Of a stretch of DNA of 43,537 nucleotides, positions 24,875 through 33,303 are shown piece by piece (positions within the stretch are counted from its first letter, which is position 1; every line of letters begins with the position of its first letter). The notes under the pieces are model-generated. The model was not told the origin of the DNA and ran no database searches. It was given only the letters and a program-made list of their open reading frames with translations. The stretch covers positions 1 through 43,537 of IMG/VR virus record IMGVR_UViG_3300042673_000425. One strand, 5' to 3'. The DNA is from a virus. Made by a program: the position numbers and the translations under genes.

Positions 24875-25939
24875 ATGAAATTAGTAGACTTAATACCATT
24901 ACAAGAAATCGATTTTCCAAATCAGAGAGCATTCGACCAATACAACAAAGTACATAAATTAAGACCTGATACAAAAGTAACAGTTGCAGGTAGAGTAACT
25001 ACTGCAGGTAGAGCTTCATTGAATTCTAAAGATATAAAAGGAACATCGGTTTTTGGTAAACAAAACACACCAAAAGATTTAGAATCATCCGTTGAAAATC
25101 ATTTGAATAAAGTATCCGGTGGTAAAGGATATGCACAAAAAGATGATGGTAGTGGTGCAATTGTATATAATATGGGTAATGGTGATACTCCAACTTATAC
25201 TTTGTATATGGGAAAAGAAGGTAATAAACATCGTGTTACATTGGAACCTACTTATGGTAATGACCCTAAAAAACTACAAGGTAAAATTGATAAGAGTTTT
25301 GATAAAGCAGAAGATGCTATAAAGTTTATGGGTGATGTTGCAAAGAAACATAGGAAAGAATTAGAAATGGACGATAAGGGTGGTAATGCAAAAAAGAAGC
25401 CTGAACCACAAGATAATGATGTTTTCGATGGTGGGGTGGATGTTTTAGATACAGTTTCGGATTTATTACCTCCGGGTACTGGATTTACTAATAAAAAGAC
25501 TGGTGATAAGATTACCGTTCAAAGATACGATGATGATAGTATGTATGTTTCATATGACAAAGTTCCTGGAAAAGAATTAAAATGGCCAATGAAACAATTT
25601 TTAAAAATGACGGCTAATAAAGAATTACAATTTACTCCAAAAGATAAATCAACTTCTAATCAACAACAATCATATAATCCGGCACAAGCTTTTAATACTA
25701 AGGTAAGTAAGATGACAGATGATAATCAACATTCTGCAGCCGCAGTTGAATTGGCAATGTATATGGACGATAGAGAAGCTGTATCTAAATTACAACAAAT
25801 TAAAAAGTATCACGATAATAGAGGATATTTAAAACCTTCCGAAGCAAAAGAAAGAGGTGAGATAGTTAATAATCTTTTACAAAAAGCTCAAAAAGAATTA
25901 TCTAAAAAAGATTACGATTTAGTTAGTTCTGCATTTTAA
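24875..25939 (+). CDS. Probable virion-associated protein of unknown function
   Basis: A 354-residue hydrophilic protein starting MKLVDLIPLQEIDFPNQRAF. Two compact parts (about 65-160 and 190-255, the second with LPPGTGFTNKKTGDKITVQRYDDDSMYVSYD, which looks beta-rich) are separated by a Lys/Pro/Asp-rich linker. The C-terminal ~75 residues are helical. I do not recognise the family. A candidate late promoter and the co-directional large gene after it suggest a late or packaged protein; this is inference. Confidence 0.6.
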   Translation: MKLVDLIPLQEIDFPNQRAFDQYNKVHKLRPDTKVTVAGRVTTAGRASLNSKDIKGTSVFGKQNTPKDLESSVENHLNKVSGGKGYAQKDDGSGAIVYNMGNGDTPTYTLYMGKEGNKHRVTLEPTYGNDPKKLQGKIDKSFDKAEDAIKFMGDVAKKHRKELEMDDKGGNAKKKPEPQDNDVFDGGVDVLDTVSDLLPPGTGFTNKKTGDKITVQRYDDDSMYVSYDKVPGKELKWPMKQFLKMTANKELQFTPKDKSTSNQQQSYNPAQAFNTKVSKMTDDNQHSAAAVELAMYMDDREAVSKLQQIKKYHDNRGYLKPSEAKERGEIVNNLLQKAQKELSKKDYDLVSSAF

Positions 25940-25953
25940 AAATAAACACAAAA

Positions 25954-28140
25954 ATGTCAATAAATTTTCAAGAAATCCTTAAAGAATTAGAATACCGTGT
26001 AAATACCGGTATTATTGATTTGACAAAAGAGGAACAAGTTACAAAATTAGTAGAAATTCTAAGAGAGAATAAGATAAGTGATGCAAATGAGATTGCTCAA
26101 AAAGTAAGAGTATATTTTTCTTACTTAAATGAATCATCTTTGAATGAAGCTCCTAAAGAAGATGCAGGATTACAAGCTGCTATTGAATTTTACAAAGGAA
26201 AAAAATACAAAAATGATAAGGGTGGTGAGGTAGTATTTTCTACTGCGATACAATATGGAAATATCGGAAAAGAAAATGATAAGGCACATTCAGCTGCAAT
26301 GGCCGATTTGGAAGCATTCTTAAATGCAAACAAAGGTAAGTATGGTGATATGGAAACTGCAAAACAACCAGACGAAGAACAACCAACTAATGCATTTGGT
26401 GTTAAAGGTCCTGGTGCAAAAGTATTCCCTGACAAACCTGCAAAAGAAAAACCACAAAAAGAAAAACCATTACCTGCTTCATCCGATAAGGAAGATGGTG
26501 AGTCTGATAATATTTCAACTACAAATCCATATACAAAACCTGGACAAAAGATAACAGACCCTAAAAAGGTTAAAGAGTTAATGCAAAAAGATAACGATAA
26601 AGTAATCAAAGCATTAAGTAAAACTAAAGCACAAGAACTTGCAGATAAAGAAAAGGCAAAAAAATCTGGAGTTAAATTGGGAGTTGGTGCAGGAACTGCT
26701 GCAAGTAGAGCTGGAGAATGTGCAGTTGTGTATGGTGGTAAGAAATTAACCGAAATGATTAACAAAGGAGTTTCGTTTGATAAAGCAATTGCAGAAGTAG
26801 AAAAAGATTTAAGAAAGGTTGCAGGTAAATCGGATACTTTATTAGATGATGCATGGGTAGATTCTGCAGTTAGCACTCTTTCATATATCCAAGAAAATAT
26901 CAACTTCAAAAATATTAAAGAATTTACTTGGGATACCGATGAAGGTAGAGCTGTTGTGGGTAGTGAAGGGCATGGTACATCATCGGATTGTTTCATGCAA
27001 TTAAAAGATGGTAGTAGATTGGGATTGTCTTTGAAAAAAGATTTGAGTGTATTCGTATTTAGTGGTGGTATGGGTGATATGATGGATGGTTTGACTTCTA
27101 AAGGAATGCAAAACCTACCTACATTAAATGATTATAAGAATAGAAGAACCGAAGAATTGAGTAAATTGTCTAAATTGGCAACCAATTCAAAAACAATGGA
27201 AGCTTTCCAAGAAGATTTCAACGATTTAAAGAAAAATCCAGAAGGTAGATTTGGTGTAAAAGGATTATCAAATAGATTACAAAGTATAGAAAAACTTACA
27301 GGAAAACCATTATCAAAACTCACATTTAGAGATTTTGCAGAAAGTATATTATCAGATGTTACAAAGGGTGACAATATTAAAATTTTGGCAGATATGGCCA
27401 AAACATCATCTAATCCAAAAATAAAAGAAATTTATAAAAATGTAAGAGGATTGGATAAGGAAATGACCGTTGCCATCAAAGAACAATTTACCAATCCAAA
27501 GAATAAACATGTGGTTGATGAAATTGTTAGAAAAGAAACACACATTGACGATATTCTTTTCCCAGAAAATAAACATTTGGATAGATTGATGGTTGTATAT
27601 GGTGAAGAACCTGCAATTGAAATGAAAAAAGAAAACTTAGTTAGTTTGTTGGGTATAGGTAAGGAAATGGGAATGTATGAAAATGAAAAAGACCCTGCTA
27701 AAAAGGCTAAATTAAAAGACCAATTAAACGATAAGATTAACTCACAAATTAAAGTTACCGACAAAGGTGGTGTAATGTCTGTTGGTATTGATATCGGTGG
27801 TGGTAGTATTATTCCAATTTTTGAAGCTAGAGTTAGAACAAGAGGTATTGGTTCTGCACCTACATTTGAAATGCCACAATCTCGTTTTGGTGGATTGGCA
27901 TTTAAGAATGGTACAACTGATTTCAAAAAATGGAAAGACCCAAATGATAGAATTGATGTTGTAACTTCTATGAGTAAAGAATTATTGAATGATTTTGAAG
28001 ATTTGGATATGTCGGATAAACAAACTAGACTAGAAGTTATAGATAGAATTAAGAGATTGAATGAAATTTTACCTGAAGGTGCAAAGAATAAGGCATTAAC
28101 ACAGGTAGCATTAAAAGCTAAAGAATATAAATTATCATAA
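25954..28140 (+). CDS. Large probable virion protein with PD-(D/E)XK nuclease-like core
   Basis: The 728-residue protein has a helical N-terminus (1-60), a disordered Lys/Pro/Glu-rich linker (~135-205), and a central region with spaced acidic and basic residues typical of PD-(D/E)XK nucleases: Glu255 in GECAVVYGG, Asp345 in GTSSDCFMQLKDG, then Ser359-Leu-Lys361 in LGLSLKKD. The C-terminal half is mostly helical with a Gly-rich strand region near 605-625 (VGIDIGGGSIIPIFEARVR). A nuclease activity is inferred from this pattern only. It follows a likely late gene by 14 nt, so it might be packaged or act during DNA maturation. Its stop overlaps the next start (TAATG). Confidence 0.5.
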   Translation: MSINFQEILKELEYRVNTGIIDLTKEEQVTKLVEILRENKISDANEIAQKVRVYFSYLNESSLNEAPKEDAGLQAAIEFYKGKKYKNDKGGEVVFSTAIQYGNIGKENDKAHSAAMADLEAFLNANKGKYGDMETAKQPDEEQPTNAFGVKGPGAKVFPDKPAKEKPQKEKPLPASSDKEDGESDNISTTNPYTKPGQKITDPKKVKELMQKDNDKVIKALSKTKAQELADKEKAKKSGVKLGVGAGTAASRAGECAVVYGGKKLTEMINKGVSFDKAIAEVEKDLRKVAGKSDTLLDDAWVDSAVSTLSYIQENINFKNIKEFTWDTDEGRAVVGSEGHGTSSDCFMQLKDGSRLGLSLKKDLSVFVFSGGMGDMMDGLTSKGMQNLPTLNDYKNRRTEELSKLSKLATNSKTMEAFQEDFNDLKKNPEGRFGVKGLSNRLQSIEKLTGKPLSKLTFRDFAESILSDVTKGDNIKILADMAKTSSNPKIKEIYKNVRGLDKEMTVAIKEQFTNPKNKHVVDEIVRKETHIDDILFPENKHLDRLMVVYGEEPAIEMKKENLVSLLGIGKEMGMYENEKDPAKKAKLKDQLNDKINSQIKVTDKGGVMSVGIDIGGGSIIPIFEARVRTRGIGSAPTFEMPQSRFGGLAFKNGTTDFKKWKDPNDRIDVVTSMSKELLNDFEDLDMSDKQTRLEVIDRIKRLNEILPEGAKNKALTQVALKAKEYKLS

Positions 28141-28547
28141 TGAATACACAACTACTTTGCCTTTTTACAACAAAGGAGGAATTGGATAAGTCGGTTGATT
28201 TCATATTGACAAACTACACTCTAACCAATCCAAATGTTTTTATTTTAGAAAGTAAAATAAGACCTGAAGAAGCATTTATTACTTTTAATGTCGAAAAAGG
28301 TTCCAACGCAATCCCTTCCGATTGGAAAACTATTTTAGTACATAGAAAGAAACAATCTAATTCAATATACACTATTAATGCACTTAATGAAGTAGTTAAG
28401 TCAAAAACAGGTGGCCAATTGGACAATTCTTATATGATTGATTGGGAAGAATTTAGAAATTGTATCTTAACAACATCTAATACAGGATACAAAATGATAC
28501 CTACAAAAGTATTTAAATCTTTTAATACACAAAATTTGGAGAATTAA
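28140..28547 (+). CDS. Conserved-looking small phage protein of unknown function
   Basis: A 135-residue protein beginning MNTQLLCLFTTKEELDKSVD, with IPSDWKTILVHRKKQSNSIY and TINALNEVV in the middle. The alternating strands and helices look like a compact alpha/beta domain, and I have the impression of similar proteins in marine T4-like phages, but I cannot name a family. It overlaps the upstream large gene by one base (TAATG), suggesting coupled translation. Confidence 0.6.
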   Translation: MNTQLLCLFTTKEELDKSVDFILTNYTLTNPNVFILESKIRPEEAFITFNVEKGSNAIPSDWKTILVHRKKQSNSIYTINALNEVVKSKTGGQLDNSYMIDWEEFRNCILTTSNTGYKMIPTKVFKSFNTQNLEN

Positions 28548-28566
28548 ATTATTTTTCTTATATTTG
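28535..28566 (+). promoter_or_regulatory. Bacteroidota-type sigma-A promoter (best match)
   Basis: TTTG at 28535-28538, 20-bp spacer, TATATTTG at 28559-28566, a perfect TAnnTTTG. The ATG at 28571 is only 4 nt downstream, so the transcript would be leaderless or nearly so. Confidence 0.7.
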
Positions 28567-28570
28567 ATTT

Positions 28571-28885
28571 ATGTCAATAAGAAAAAGATTTAAACCAATT
28601 GAAATTCACGCAGACGAACCTTCTGATATTTTTGAAAACAATAGACGAGAACTTGCAAAAGCAATCGTAGAAGGTGTTTCATATGGTTTACGAACTAAAA
28701 AGAATAGAGTTGATTTTGCAAAAGTCTTAATCAAAGAAGTTATTGTTATTACACTCTCAATAGACAGCAGAGAATTTTCGGATTTATTGGAAGAAAATCT
28801 TCAAACACTTATTGATTTTGAGGAGTATGAATCATGTGCATTAGTTGTTAAATTACAAAATAAATTAAATAAACAAAAAGTATAG
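28571..28885 (+). CDS. Small protein of unknown function
   Basis: A 104-residue charged, helical protein (MSIRKRFKPIEIHADEPSDI start; NNRRELAKAIVEGVSYGL; KVLIKEVIVITLSIDSREF). No family recognised. It is the first gene after the best host-type promoter in the window and heads a run of small genes leading to the replication block, so early or middle expression is likely. Confidence 0.6.
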   Translation: MSIRKRFKPIEIHADEPSDIFENNRRELAKAIVEGVSYGLRTKKNRVDFAKVLIKEVIVITLSIDSREFSDLLEENLQTLIDFEEYESCALVVKLQNKLNKQKV

Positions 28886-28887
28886 TT

Positions 28888-29130
28888 ATGGAAAAATTAG
28901 AACTTTATGAAACATGTATTATGTGTGGTAAAGAAACTACAACATTAAAAACTACTCATGTCGATTTTAGATATGGTTATGTGGATGGTGCAGGACAACT
29001 ATGTAGAGAATGTTATTTGAGTGAAAATAGAAACTTAATAACAATAGAAGGTAGAACAATATTAGATACACCTAACAATTCCGAATTGGGAGAAAAAGTT
29101 AGACAAATGTATTGGGATAGTAAAAAATAA
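28888..29130 (+). CDS. Small four-cysteine zinc-ribbon-like protein
   Basis: An 80-residue protein with two CxxC pairs, Cys10/Cys13 (TCIMCGKE) and Cys39/Cys42 (LCRECY), spaced as in a treble-clef or zinc-ribbon site. Phages often use such small proteins for binding nucleic acid or host proteins; the target here is unknown. It starts 2 nt after the upstream stop, preceded by AGTT. Confidence 0.6.
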   Translation: MEKLELYETCIMCGKETTTLKTTHVDFRYGYVDGAGQLCRECYLSENRNLITIEGRTILDTPNNSELGEKVRQMYWDSKK

Positions 29131-29133
29131 GTT

Positions 29134-29439
29134 ATGGTAGCAAAGAAAAAAGAAGAAGCTGAATTTCACATTGGAGATGGAAAACACCTAATAATGAAAC
29201 AAACTACAATTGTATCAATGAAAGACCAATTGAAATTGATGACAGGTGAAGGAAGGAGTATATCATTGGATGTTGAAATAAAGGCAGACTTTGATAAAAT
29301 ACCACCACAATATCATCAGTTATTTATGCAGATGATGCAAGTAAGATATGGTGGAATTGTAAACATTTGGGACAATACAAGTCCTTTTACACCACCTGAA
29401 AAACAATCAAAAAGATGGTATCAAATTTGGAAAAGATAA
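29134..29439 (+). CDS. Small protein of unknown function
   Basis: A 101-residue protein (MVAKKKEEAEFHIGDGKHLI start, KIPPQYHQLFMQMMQVRYGG in the middle, Trp-rich KRWYQIWKR end). No recognised family. It starts 3 nt after the preceding gene in the same small-gene run. Confidence 0.55.
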   Translation: MVAKKKEEAEFHIGDGKHLIMKQTTIVSMKDQLKLMTGEGRSISLDVEIKADFDKIPPQYHQLFMQMMQVRYGGIVNIWDNTSPFTPPEKQSKRWYQIWKR

Positions 29440-29451
29440 AAAAAATAACTT

Positions 29452-29811
29452 ATGTTTGGATTCGGAAAATATTCATCACAAATACTAACACCACCACCCA
29501 TTTCAAAAAAACAAATAACCATGCCAGCAAAACCAAAAATAAAAAGAGAAGATTTACTACCTGATTTTAAACATACACCTCCGGCACCACAAAAGGAGAT
29601 GGTAAACGGCCCTCAACACTATGGGGGAGTAGACAACCCATACGAAGTAATTAAAGTATGTGAAGCGTGGGGATTAGACAAAGATGCTTACTTATTCAAT
29701 GTAGTTAAGTATGTTGCCAGAGCGGGTAAAAAAGACCCTCAAAAAGAACTGGAAGACCTCAAAAAAGCGGTATTTTACCTCGAAAGAAAGGTAAAAAACC
29801 TCCAAAAATAA
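29452..29811 (+). CDS. DUF3310 family protein
   Basis: The 119-residue protein ends in a clear DUF3310 domain from about residue 50: GPQHYGGVDNPYEVIKVCEA, then LFNVVKYVARAGKKD and ELEDLKKAVFYLERK. This small helical domain is common in phages and is sometimes annotated as a nucleotide kinase-like protein, without firm evidence known to me. The N-terminal ~50 residues are a Pro/Lys-rich extension with a second Met at 24 (position 29521), which could be the true start. Confidence 0.8.
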   Translation: MFGFGKYSSQILTPPPISKKQITMPAKPKIKREDLLPDFKHTPPAPQKEMVNGPQHYGGVDNPYEVIKVCEAWGLDKDAYLFNVVKYVARAGKKDPQKELEDLKKAVFYLERKVKNLQK

Positions 29812-29812
29812 A

Positions 29813-29844
29813 TTTGGTAATATCGAAAAATAGTCGTATATTTA
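29813..29844 (+). promoter_or_regulatory. Bacteroidota-type sigma-A promoter for the replication block
   Basis: TTTG at 29813-29816, 20-bp spacer, TATATTTA at 29837-29844, which also contains the ATATTTATA late motif (29838-29846). Start of the ssDNA-binding protein gene is about 100 nt downstream, so this is the longest leader in the window. Confidence 0.6.
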
Positions 29845-29856
29845 TAGTAATAAAAG

Positions 29857-29910
29857 ATGAAAAAGTTATATTTAGATATAGGAATATCGCGATATAAACC
29901 TCAACTTTAA
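29857..29910 (+). other. Possible 17-codon leader ORF with internal palindrome
   Basis: Within the leader an ATG at 29857 opens a 17-codon frame (MKKLYLDIGISRYKPQL). It contains ATATCGCGATAT at 29883-29894, a perfect 12-nt palindrome. Either could control the downstream ssDNA-binding protein gene, which is autoregulated through its leader in T4. Nothing proves translation. Confidence 0.3.
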
Positions 29911-29943
29911 AAACAAATTTTAAACCTTAAAAACAAAAAAACA

Positions 29944-30789
29944 ATGGACATTTCATTGGCTCTAAAGAGATTTAGCTCTTTACAAAACAACACTAAAAAG
30001 TCGGATTCAATCTTTAAACCGGCAAACGGAAAATCTCAAGTGAGAATCGTTCCTTATAAGTTCAACAAAGACATTCCTTTCATTGAACTTTACTTTCACT
30101 ACAACATTAACAACAAGACTTATTTAAGTCCAATGTCATTTGGTCGACCTGACCCTATCGTTGAGTTTGCAGAAAAACTTAAGAGAACAGGTGATACCGA
30201 TGATTGGAAAGCAGGTAAGAAAATGGAACCAAAGTTAAGAACTTTTGTACCAGTTATCGTAAGAGGTAAAGAATCAGAAGGAGTAAAATTCTGGGGATTC
30301 GGTAAGACAGTTTATCAAGATATCTTAGGATATATTGCTGACCCTGATTACGGAGATATTACAGACCCAAATACAGGTAGAGATATCGTATTGGAAGTAA
30401 TGTCGGCAGAGGAATCTAACGCATCTTATCCAACAACAACAATCAGAGTTAAACCTGCAACATCTAAATTAGCAGATTCTCCGGAAACTATCCAACAATT
30501 GTTAGATGGTCAAAAAGAAATTACTGAATTATATCAGGAATTATCTTACGCAGAATTAAAGTCAGTTTTAGAAAATTGGTTGAACCCATCAGCAGCGGCT
30601 GGTAGTGATGATATCATTGAAGAATTAGAAGCACCAAAACCAAAAGCAGTAACACCAAAACAATCCGATATTTCGGTTGATTTAGGTGGAACGACTGGTG
30701 AAATTGGTGACTTACCTTGGGAAAAGGAAGAAGCTCCAAAACAAAAGGATGATGTAGCATCAGCATTTGATGATTTATTTAACAATTAA
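29944..30789 (+). CDS. gp32: Single-stranded DNA-binding protein (T4 gp32-like)
   Basis: The 281-residue protein matches gp32 in layout. A basic N-terminal segment (SLALKRFSS) suited to cooperative contacts is followed by an OB-fold core with VRIVPYK, PFIELYFHYNI, PMSFGRPDPI, VPVIVRGKESEGVKFWGFGK and DPNTGRDIVLEVM. The tail is acidic (DLPWEKEE, then DDVASAFDDLFNN), for partner proteins. T4 gp32 binds zinc through His/Cys ligands; this protein has no Cys, so the zinc site is missing. It coats ssDNA in replication and recombination. The gene heads a unit with UvsX and the 5' nuclease, and a long leader suggests post-transcriptional control. Confidence 0.9.
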   Translation: MDISLALKRFSSLQNNTKKSDSIFKPANGKSQVRIVPYKFNKDIPFIELYFHYNINNKTYLSPMSFGRPDPIVEFAEKLKRTGDTDDWKAGKKMEPKLRTFVPVIVRGKESEGVKFWGFGKTVYQDILGYIADPDYGDITDPNTGRDIVLEVMSAEESNASYPTTTIRVKPATSKLADSPETIQQLLDGQKEITELYQELSYAELKSVLENWLNPSAAAGSDDIIEELEAPKPKAVTPKQSDISVDLGGTTGEIGDLPWEKEEAPKQKDDVASAFDDLFNN

Positions 30790-30802
30790 TAATTAGGTTA
30801 CA

Positions 30803-31909
30803 ATGGCCAAAAGAGAAGAGGATTTAGCAAGTATTCTTGCAGATTCATTAAACAAACAAAATAAGGATGGTAAGATTGCCTACTTTCTAAATGATGAAGG
30901 TGGTGATGCTCCTACCAATGTTAAAGATTGGATTTCAACTGGTAATGCTATGTTGGATGTTGCAATCTCTAATAGACCTTATGGCGGCTTCCCGGTTGGA
31001 CGTATATGTGAGATTACGGGTTTAGAGCAGAGTGGAAAATCTCTGCTCTCTGCCCATATTCTTGCGGAAACACAACGCAAGGGTGGAGTAGCCGTATTAA
31101 TTGATACCGAAACTGCCGTAAGTAGAGAATATTTAGAAGCAATCGGAGTAGATATTTCAAAATTATTATATGTTTCAGTTGATACCGTTGAAGGTATTTT
31201 TGAAGCATGTGAAACAATTATTGAAAAGGTTAGAACAGGAGACAAAGATAGATTGGTTACAATAGTAGTCGATTCAGTAGCAGCAGCATCTTCAAAGAAA
31301 GAGATGGAAGCTGATTACGATAAAGATGGTTACGCAACTGACAAAGCTATTATCATTTCCAAAGCAATGAGAAAGATTACCAATATGATTGGCCGTCAGT
31401 CAATTGCTTTAGTATTCACAAACCAATTAAGACAAAAGATGAACGCAATGTTTGGTGACCCGTGGACAACATCGGGTGGTAAGGCATTAGCATTCCACGC
31501 TTCAGTTAGATTGAGATTGAAGAATATGGGACAATTGAAACAAGGTGATAGAATCGTAGGTATTAAAGTTCGTTGTCAGGTTATTAAAAACAGAATGGGC
31601 CCACCATTGAGACATGCAGACTTTGACATTTTCTTTGATAGAGGTATTGACAATTATGGTGGATGGTTAGCAGTTATGAAAGACGCTAAAATCCTTAAGC
31701 AAGCAGGAGCTTGGTACGAATACATTGATATCGATTCGGGAGAAGTTATGAAGTTTCAATCTAAAGACTTTGCAAAAATGTTACAAGATGAGAAACTTAA
31801 AGAACAAATTTATTTAAGAATTTGTGAAACTGCAATATTGCAATATAAGAACAATTCCAATTCGGATGAAGTTGAAGTAACAACGGACGAAGCAAATGAG
31901 TCAGATTAG
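30803..31909 (+). CDS. uvsX: UvsX/RecA-like recombinase
   Basis: The 368-residue protein is a RecA-fold strand-exchange ATPase. Walker A is GLEQSGKS at 73-80, the catalytic Glu follows in IDTETAVSREYLE, Walker B is RLVTIVVDSVAAASSKKEME, and ALVFTNQLRQKMNAMFG with a GGKALAFHASVR segment forms the DNA-binding loop region. Length is close to T4 UvsX. It would pair homologous DNA in recombination-dependent replication and repair, loading on gp32-coated DNA. It starts 13 nt after gp32 and its end overlaps the nuclease gene by 14 bp. Confidence 0.93.
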   Translation: MAKREEDLASILADSLNKQNKDGKIAYFLNDEGGDAPTNVKDWISTGNAMLDVAISNRPYGGFPVGRICEITGLEQSGKSLLSAHILAETQRKGGVAVLIDTETAVSREYLEAIGVDISKLLYVSVDTVEGIFEACETIIEKVRTGDKDRLVTIVVDSVAAASSKKEMEADYDKDGYATDKAIIISKAMRKITNMIGRQSIALVFTNQLRQKMNAMFGDPWTTSGGKALAFHASVRLRLKNMGQLKQGDRIVGIKVRCQVIKNRMGPPLRHADFDIFFDRGIDNYGGWLAVMKDAKILKQAGAWYEYIDIDSGEVMKFQSKDFAKMLQDEKLKEQIYLRICETAILQYKNNSNSDEVEVTTDEANESD

Positions 31910-32954
31910 TAAAAAGTATTTAGATATACTAAAAGAAATAGATGAAGAACATAAAGGATTTGGAGATTTGCAACGCAACTCTAAAACTTTAGTAATTGAT
32001 GGTCTTAATACCTTCATTCGTTCTTGGTCAACCGCTCCGAATCTTAATGATAACGGAGACCACATTGGAGGCATAGTCGGTACTTTAAAAAGTATCGGCT
32101 TTGCAATCCGTACAATTAACCCCACAAGAGTTATCGTTGTATTTGACGGTAAAGGTGGTTCACAAAGTAGAAAAGAAATATACGGCGGATATAAGTCGGA
32201 GAGAGGTAAGAACAAAATCAAAATGAGATTGAATCGTGCCGCATCCGTTGAAATGAATCCTGAAGAGGAAGGTGTATCAATGAAAAGACAAATGTCTGCA
32301 TTAGGTGAATTACTTTCATCATTACCTGTTTCCATTATGATTTATGATGGGATTGAGGCAGATGATGTTATGGCGTATATTGCAACAACTCTACGACAAG
32401 AAAACGAAAAGGTTGTGATAATGAGTACGGATAAGGATTTCCTTCAATTGGTAAATAAAGATGTGAGTGTATATTCACCATCTAAAAAGAAAGTTTACAA
32501 TATTCCAGAAGTAGTAGAGGAATTTGGTATTCATCCACATAATTTTATAAATTTCAGAATGATTGACGGAGACAAATCCGACAATGTGGAAGGTATTAGT
32601 GGATTGGGTGTTAAATCAATTATGAAAGCATTTCCAATGTTATCCGAACACCAATTAGTTGATACTACCGATATGGTTAATTATGTAAACACATTAACAA
32701 AAAAATCAAAAGCACACGAATTATTCTTAGATAATTTGGAAATTTGCGAAAGAAATCGTAAATTGATGCAGTTAGCAGAACCAACATTTAGTGGTAATCT
32801 CCGTATGAAAATTATGGATAGATACAACGAACCTACTACCAAATTCGACAAACAAACTTTCTTAAAGTATGGTTTGAAGAATAGAGTGTTAGAAGGTTTT
32901 CCAAATGTATTGGACTGGTTACAATCAACATTTTCACATATAGCAAAATTTTAA
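31896..32954 (+). CDS. FEN-like 5'-3' exonuclease / RNase H (T4 rnh-like)
   Basis: The 352-residue protein belongs to the PIN/FEN 5' nuclease family. It shows the metal-site acidic residues in LVIDGLNTFIRSW (Asp35), VIVVFDGKGGSQSRK, IEADDVMAYIA (~153) and STDKDFLQLV (~177). A helix-three-turn-helix follows at IDGDKSDNVEGISGLGVKS (~223-241). In T4 the homologue removes RNA primers and 5' flaps on the lagging strand. It overlaps the end of uvsX by 14 bp in another frame, implying coupled expression. Confidence 0.88.
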   Translation: MSQISKKYLDILKEIDEEHKGFGDLQRNSKTLVIDGLNTFIRSWSTAPNLNDNGDHIGGIVGTLKSIGFAIRTINPTRVIVVFDGKGGSQSRKEIYGGYKSERGKNKIKMRLNRAASVEMNPEEEGVSMKRQMSALGELLSSLPVSIMIYDGIEADDVMAYIATTLRQENEKVVIMSTDKDFLQLVNKDVSVYSPSKKKVYNIPEVVEEFGIHPHNFINFRMIDGDKSDNVEGISGLGVKSIMKAFPMLSEHQLVDTTDMVNYVNTLTKKSKAHELFLDNLEICERNRKLMQLAEPTFSGNLRMKIMDRYNEPTTKFDKQTFLKYGLKNRVLEGFPNVLDWLQSTFSHIAKF

Positions 32955-32966
32955 AAACAAAAAGTT

Positions 32967-33281
32967 ATGACAAAATCAGCAGACAAATTAGCAAAACCAT
33001 TAGGAGACAGAGTCCTATTGAGTGAATTAGAAGAAGCAGCATCTAAAACTGCCGGTGGTATCATTATCCCAGATAGTGCAAAATCGGAAGATGTAAAAAG
33101 AGCAAGAGTAGAAGCCGTAGGTGACGGAATCTATACACAAAGTGGTGTAGCAATTCCAATGAGTGTAAAAGTAGGTGATGAAGTAATTCTTCCACCATAT
33201 CATCAAGGAGTAGAAATTAAAGTAGGTGGTAACAAATACATCTTACTTAGAGAATCAGAATTATTAATGGTTATTAGATAA
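32967..33281 (+). CDS. groES: GroES-type co-chaperonin (Cpn10)
   Basis: The 104-residue protein is a full GroES/Cpn10: KPLGDRVLLSELEEAASKTAGGIIIPDSA carries the mobile loop with the GroEL-binding GGIIIP, followed by VEAVGDGIYTQSG, VKVGDEVILPPYHQGVEIKVGG and a final YILLRESELLMVI. T4 uses the unrelated-looking gp31 for this purpose; here the protein is a recognisable bacterial-type Cpn10. It would form a heptameric lid on host GroEL, probably for folding the capsid protein or other large phage proteins. It is preceded by AGTT directly before the ATG. Confidence 0.92.
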   Translation: MTKSADKLAKPLGDRVLLSELEEAASKTAGGIIIPDSAKSEDVKRARVEAVGDGIYTQSGVAIPMSVKVGDEVILPPYHQGVEIKVGGNKYILLRESELLMVIR

Positions 33282-33303
33282 CATAAAAACATGGAGGTCA
33301 ACA

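Noticed and set aside
26190-28151. Long minus-strand open frames opposite the PD-(D/E)XK-like gene
   Set aside because: They mirror a convincing + strand gene in AT-rich DNA, have low-complexity Ser/Leu/Pro-rich translations and no promoter or operon context; no minus-strand gene is supported anywhere in the window.
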